17,666 bases of DNA from assembly GCF_014648115.1 (NCBI RefSeq), contig NZ_BMQM01000053.1:1-17666 (forward strand), in the 5' to 3' direction. The translations under genes were made by a program, and so were the position numbers. Shown one piece after another: positions 14,656-17,666 of this stretch (its first letter is position 1; each line of letters opens with the position of its first letter). The DNA comes from Deinococcus seoulensis. Lineage in GTDB: Bacteria; Deinococcota; Deinococci; Deinococcales; Deinococcaceae. The notes beneath the pieces are model-generated. The model was not told where the DNA came from. It worked only from the letters and a program-made list of their open reading frames with translations, and did not search any database.

Positions 14656-15498
14656 ATGCAGGCCTCCCTGCTGGCCGTGCTGGCCCACCCGGACGACGAG
14701 GCCCTGCGCTGCGGCGGCACCCTCGCGCGCGCCGCCGCGCAGGGCGCGGACGTGACCCTGATCTGCCTCACGCGCGGTGAGGTCGGACGCAACACCGACC
14801 CCACCCTGACAGTCACCGACATGGGCGCGCAGCGGGAACAGGAACTCCAGGAAGCCTGCGCGCACCTCGGCATTCACCCACCGGTCTTCCTGGGCTACCA
14901 CGACAGCGGACGCGGCGACCGCCTGCGCCAGGGCGACCCACTGGCCAGCATCAATGCCGATCCACTGGACATCGAGGCCCGCATTCTGGAGGTCATCCGC
15001 CGCGTGACCCCGCAGGTGATGCTGACCTTCGACCCGCACGGCATGTACGGCCATCCGGACCACCTCGTGGCCCACCGCGCCGCCACGGCCGCGTTCAGCC
15101 GCGCCGGAAATCACGGTGTGCCTGTGCAGCGCCTGTACTACGCCGCGCAGACCCACGAGGAGATGCGGCGCCTGCAAAGCGAGCAGCGCGGCGCGGGCCT
15201 GGGCGTCCTGAACGGCCTGAATCCCGACATCTACGCCGTGAGCCCCTGCACGGTCGCCGCGTGCATTGACGTGCGCGCCCACGCCGCGCAGAAACTCGCC
15301 GCGCTGCGCGCCCACCGCAGTCAGACCGGCCCCCTCAGCACACTCGGCACGCTCAGCAGCGCGCAACTCCAGCCGCTTCTCGAACAGGAGACCTTCAGCC
15401 TGGGAGGCCTGCGCTCTCCCCTCCCCGACTACCCTGTCAGCGACCTGTTCAGCGGACTGAACGTCCGCTTTCACTCCATCAGCGCAGGAGCGCCGTGA
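14656..15498 (+). CDS. Cytoplasmic PIG-L/LmbE-family N-deacetylase
   Basis: This 280-residue protein has AHPDDE at residues 10-15 (zinc ligands H11 and D14, base D13) and GHPDH at 132-136 (H133 and zinc ligand H136). DPHGMYGHPDH resembles the MshB/Mca branch, which deacetylates GlcNAc-inositol or cleaves mycothiol conjugates; the BshB enzymes act on GlcNAc-malate. No signal peptide is present, so it acts in the cytoplasm after import, in contrast to the secreted deacetylase earlier in the operon. The ATG at 14656 lies 1 nt after the permease stop, so translation is probably coupled. The stop overlaps the kinase start (GTGA at 15495-15498). All catalytic residues look intact. The substrate is probably an N-acylated amino sugar or conjugate, by family and context. 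Confidence 0.92.
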   Translation: MQASLLAVLAHPDDEALRCGGTLARAAAQGADVTLICLTRGEVGRNTDPTLTVTDMGAQREQELQEACAHLGIHPPVFLGYHDSGRGDRLRQGDPLASINADPLDIEARILEVIRRVTPQVMLTFDPHGMYGHPDHLVAHRAATAAFSRAGNHGVPVQRLYYAAQTHEEMRRLQSEQRGAGLGVLNGLNPDIYAVSPCTVAACIDVRAHAAQKLAALRAHRSQTGPLSTLGTLSSAQLQPLLEQETFSLGGLRSPLPDYPVSDLFSGLNVRFHSISAGAP

Positions 15499-16400
15499 CT
15501 CCGCCCGGCCGGCATCACCCGGACCTGGTCATTCTCGGCAACGTGAACGTGGACCTGATCATGGGCCCCCTCGCGCAGTGGCCGGCCGAAGGTGAGGAGG
15601 TGCTGGTGCCGCACCTGCGCTGGAGGGTGGGCGGCAACGCCGGCAACGCGGCCCTCGCCTGTCACGCCCTTGGAACGGACGCCCTGACGCTCACCTCCGT
15701 GGGCGACGACCTCGCCGGGACGTGGCTGCGCACGCAATTCCCGGCCCACGCTGTCCACTGGCTCGGCAGCGCCTCGCCGACCTCAGTGACGGCCGCGTTC
15801 AGTCATCCAGGCAGCGAGCGCAGTTTCGTCACGTACCTCGGCCACCTGCAGAACCTCGGCTGGCCTGACCTCGCCCCGCACCTGCCACCGGCCCGCGCCG
15901 CCCTGCTGGCCGGAGCATTCCTGACCCCACGGCTCCGCCAGGAATACCCGGCCCTGCTGGCCCGCCTGAACGCGCAGGGAACCGCCGCCGCGCTCGACTT
16001 CGGATGGCCCGACGGGGGCTTCACACCAGACCTCCGCGCCGAAATCCTGAACTGGCTTCCCAGCGTGCAGCATCTGCTGATCAACGAACTGGAAGCTACG
16101 CACCTGACCGGCCTCTCCACCCCGCAGGACGCCGCTCGGCACCTCGCCACGCACCTGCACCCGCAGGGAGTCGTGGTTATCAAATGCGGACCCAGGGGGG
16201 CCGTGGCCCGTCAAGGCGGGCAGGAGTACGCCGCCGGTGCCCCTACCGTCCACGTCATCGACAGCGTGGGCGCCGGAGACACCTGGAACGCCGCGTACCT
16301 GCACGCCACCCTGCATGGAGCGGGCCTGGAAGACGCCCTGCACGCCGCTGTACAGGTGGCCTCCCGGGCCATCTCGACCGAACCCCGCCAGTTCCGCTGA
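15495..16400 (+). CDS. PfkB-family carbohydrate kinase
   Basis: This 301-residue protein shows both PfkB/ribokinase signatures: the glycine-rich GGNAGNAALACHALG (about 46-60) and DSVGAGDTWNAAYL (256-269), with D262 as catalytic base and GAGD as anion hole. VILGNVNVDLIMGP is the usual first strand. The family phosphorylates sugars, nucleosides and related compounds with ATP; the position in the family cannot be narrowed by eye. The start GTG at 15495 overlaps the deacetylase stop by 4 nt. As the last gene of the operon, it most likely phosphorylates the sugar released by the lyase and deacetylase steps and so feeds it into central metabolism. The downstream intergenic region shows no strong terminator hairpin. 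Confidence 0.93.
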   Translation: MTPPGRHHPDLVILGNVNVDLIMGPLAQWPAEGEEVLVPHLRWRVGGNAGNAALACHALGTDALTLTSVGDDLAGTWLRTQFPAHAVHWLGSASPTSVTAAFSHPGSERSFVTYLGHLQNLGWPDLAPHLPPARAALLAGAFLTPRLRQEYPALLARLNAQGTAAALDFGWPDGGFTPDLRAEILNWLPSVQHLLINELEATHLTGLSTPQDAARHLATHLHPQGVVVIKCGPRGAVARQGGQEYAAGAPTVHVIDSVGAGDTWNAAYLHATLHGAGLEDALHAAVQVASRAISTEPRQFR

Positions 16401-16572
16401 TCGGTACGCACCGGGACACTGCCGTTCAGCCTTGCGCCCACAGGACCGCTTCGCTTCCCTCCATCAGGAAGTTCAATGAGTCGCGCCCGCTCCGATTGCA
16501 CGGTCGTTACCCACCAATCGATCGGGGCAGACTCTGCTGGGCAGGGGCGGGATCACGGCCCGCTCACGTGGA

Positions 16573-16578
16573 TAGAGT
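16573..16578 (+). promoter_or_regulatory. -10 box of the nucleotidyltransferase-fold gene (leaderless layout)
   Basis: TAGAGT fits the TANNNT consensus and ends 6 nt before the ATG at 16585. No Shine-Dalgarno sequence lies between them and no good -35 is visible upstream, so the call rests on position and pattern. Confidence 0.45.
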
Positions 16579-16584
16579 GTCGGC

Positions 16585-17421
16585 ATGCCCTCGCCGCGCC
16601 GGATCACGCCCGACCTCCTCCTCGGCCGCCTGGACGGCATTGCGGCCGCGCTGGAAAGCCGCTCCGGCACGCTGCTGCTCCTGGGTCTGGGCTCGGTCGG
16701 GGCGGACCTGGGCCGCCTGGACGCGCACTCCGACCTGGACTTCTTCGTCGTGGTCGAACCCGCCTGGAAGACCGAGTACGTGCAGAGCGTGCACTGGCTG
16801 GAGCAGGCCGCGCCGCTCGCCTTTCACTTCCAGAACACCGCGGACGGCCGCAAGGCCCTGTTCGAGGACGGCATCCTCGCCGAGTACGCCGTGTTCACGC
16901 CCGATGAACTCAGCGACGCGACCTGCGCGGGCGGCCGGGTCATCTGGGCCCGCCCCGGCCAGCCCGTCCTCGCGCTGCGCGAGCGACCCGCACCGGCATC
17001 CGCCTCACTGGACCCGGCCTCACTGGACTGGCAGGTGAACGAGGCGCTGACGAACCTCCTGGTGGGGCTGCACCGGGAAGCGCGGGGGGAGAAGCTCAGC
17101 GCCCAGCGCTTCGTGCAGGGGTACGCGGTGGACCGCGTGCTGAGCGTCGCGTCCCTGCTGTTCGAGGGGGAGGCTGGTCAGCGGGACCCGTTCGCGCCGG
17201 AACGCCGGGCGGAGGTGCGCTTCCCCGCGTTGGCACCCGACTTCGCAGCCATGATGCCCGGCTACGGGCACACGCGGGCGGCGGCGCAGGCCATCCTGAA
17301 CTGGCTGCGCGTCCACACTCCAGTCCCGGCCGGACTGACCCGGGAACTCGACCGGCTTCTGGCGGGAGTAGAGGTGGAACATCCGCGCCCACCTGTGACT
17401 GGTGATCTGTCAAGGGTTTAG
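16585..17421 (+). CDS. Nucleotidyltransferase-fold protein, 3' end possibly altered by IS insertion
   Basis: This 278-residue protein has the pol-beta/minimal nucleotidyltransferase motif: GLGSVGADLGRLDAHSDLDF at 34-53, with G36-S37 and the metal-binding pair D50/D52. Such enzymes transfer nucleotides to small molecules (including aminoglycosides and lincosamides) or to proteins and RNA. The C-terminal part (about 150-270) is mostly helical and may bind substrate. No third acidic residue can be assigned by eye, so activity is uncertain. The start ATG at 16585 follows a -10 box by 6 nt. The last codons (DLSRV, then stop at 17419) fall in a stretch that looks like the terminus of an IS3-type element, so the native C-terminus may be lost. 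A resistance role is possible but unsupported. Confidence 0.8.
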   Translation: MPSPRRITPDLLLGRLDGIAAALESRSGTLLLLGLGSVGADLGRLDAHSDLDFFVVVEPAWKTEYVQSVHWLEQAAPLAFHFQNTADGRKALFEDGILAEYAVFTPDELSDATCAGGRVIWARPGQPVLALRERPAPASASLDPASLDWQVNEALTNLLVGLHREARGEKLSAQRFVQGYAVDRVLSVASLLFEGEAGQRDPFAPERRAEVRFPALAPDFAAMMPGYGHTRAAAQAILNWLRVHTPVPAGLTRELDRLLAGVEVEHPRPPVTGDLSRV

Positions 17422-17428
17422 TGGAGCC

Positions 17429-17503
17429 TCAGTTCGGGACGGGGGCCTGCTCCTCGAAGGCCGTCGGCGACCGATAGCCTAACGACGAGTGAGGTAGTTG
17501 GCT
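17429..17503 (-). pseudogene. C-terminal fragment of an IS3-type transposase
   Basis: On the minus strand the frame ending at 17429 reads LPHSSLGYRSPTAFEEQAPV and then PN-stop. PHSSLGYRSP is the hallmark C-terminal motif of IS3-family OrfB transposases. Upstream of about 17503 the resemblance ends, with no DDE core, so only about 25 residues remain. The sequence just beyond the stop (about 17399-17425, TGATCTGTCAAGGGTTTAGT and onward) is where the IS terminal repeat is expected. Confidence 0.7.
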
Positions 17504-17579
17504 GGCGCTAGACTCTGTTGGCGAATTCGAAAACCGCTGTTGGGTGAGGCGGATCATCACCACTCGGCAACAAGAAATG

Positions 17580-17614
17580 CGGAGTCCGGGGGCCAGCACC
17601 TGATACGGACTCCG
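17580..17614. repeat. Perfect 9-bp inverted repeat
   Basis: CGGAGTCCG (17580-17588) and CGGACTCCG (17606-17614) are exact reverse complements with a 17-nt spacer. The sequence after it is AT-rich (ATTAAATAGATTATAG) and may be a promoter for a gene beyond the window. It could be an operator, a hairpin or part of a dispersed repeat. Confidence 0.5.
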
Positions 17615-17666
17615 ATTAAATAGATTATAGTTGCGGCATCAAACAGATCCCTCTGACCGCCCCTCT

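Noticed and set aside
16476..16907. Frame starting with an AGGAAG-like ribosome binding site
   Set aside because: Most of it lies inside the nucleotidyltransferase gene in another frame and has no family features.
16004..17038. 344-codon plus-strand frame across the kinase end and nucleotidyltransferase start
   Set aside because: Arginine/alanine/proline-rich translation without motifs; it overlaps two well-supported genes in other frames.
1..17666. CRISPR array, tRNA or rRNA genes
   Set aside because: No regularly spaced direct repeats, cloverleaf-like segments or rRNA-like blocks were seen on either strand.

Overview
The window looks like a chromosomal segment of a high-GC bacterium, most likely a Deinococcus or close relative. 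The evidence is the high-GC coding bias, the family content (secreted carbohydrate enzymes, a MalF/MalG-type transporter, a beta-CASP nuclease) and several genes whose -10 box lies only 5-6 nt before the start codon. That leaderless layout is known to be common in Deinococcus. The genus assignment is an inference. No rRNA, tRNA or CRISPR array was seen.

Layout. (1) 1-2352: the 3' part of a DUF4157 polymorphic toxin with a second, C-terminal HExxH zincin domain, followed by a probable immunity gene. (2) 2631-4271: an MBL/beta-CASP ribonuclease-like protein. (3) 4272-4700: a gene-less, lower-GC stretch with a long-armed inverted repeat and the mazE promoter. (4) 4701-5278: a MazE-like/MazF toxin-antitoxin pair with an apparently leaderless antitoxin. 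(5) 5574-5999 (minus): a small secreted orphan protein, with a decayed transposase fragment upstream. (6) 6500-6778: an AT-rich regulatory region with a perfect 13-bp inverted repeat. (7) 6779-16400: one compact eight-gene operon. (8) 16585-17421: a nucleotidyltransferase-fold protein whose 3' end runs into a probable IS terminus. (9) 17429-17666: an IS3-type transposase C-terminal fragment and a 9-bp inverted repeat.

The operon is the most interesting part. Its order is ROK regulator, argininosuccinate-lyase-like enzyme, secreted PIG-L deacetylase with beta-sandwich and CBM9-like domains, sugar-binding protein, two permeases, cytoplasmic PIG-L deacetylase and PfkB kinase. Genes overlap or abut almost everywhere; only the binding protein has a spacer and a strong ribosome binding site. 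The set suggests external capture and deacylation of an amino-sugar glycan or conjugate, ABC import, internal deacylation, a lyase step that could release fumarate, and phosphorylation of the freed sugar. The transporter ATPase is not encoded here and must come from elsewhere. The true substrate cannot be read from the sequence. An amino sugar joined to a malate- or succinate-like group, for example a bacillithiol precursor or remnant, is offered only as a hypothesis.
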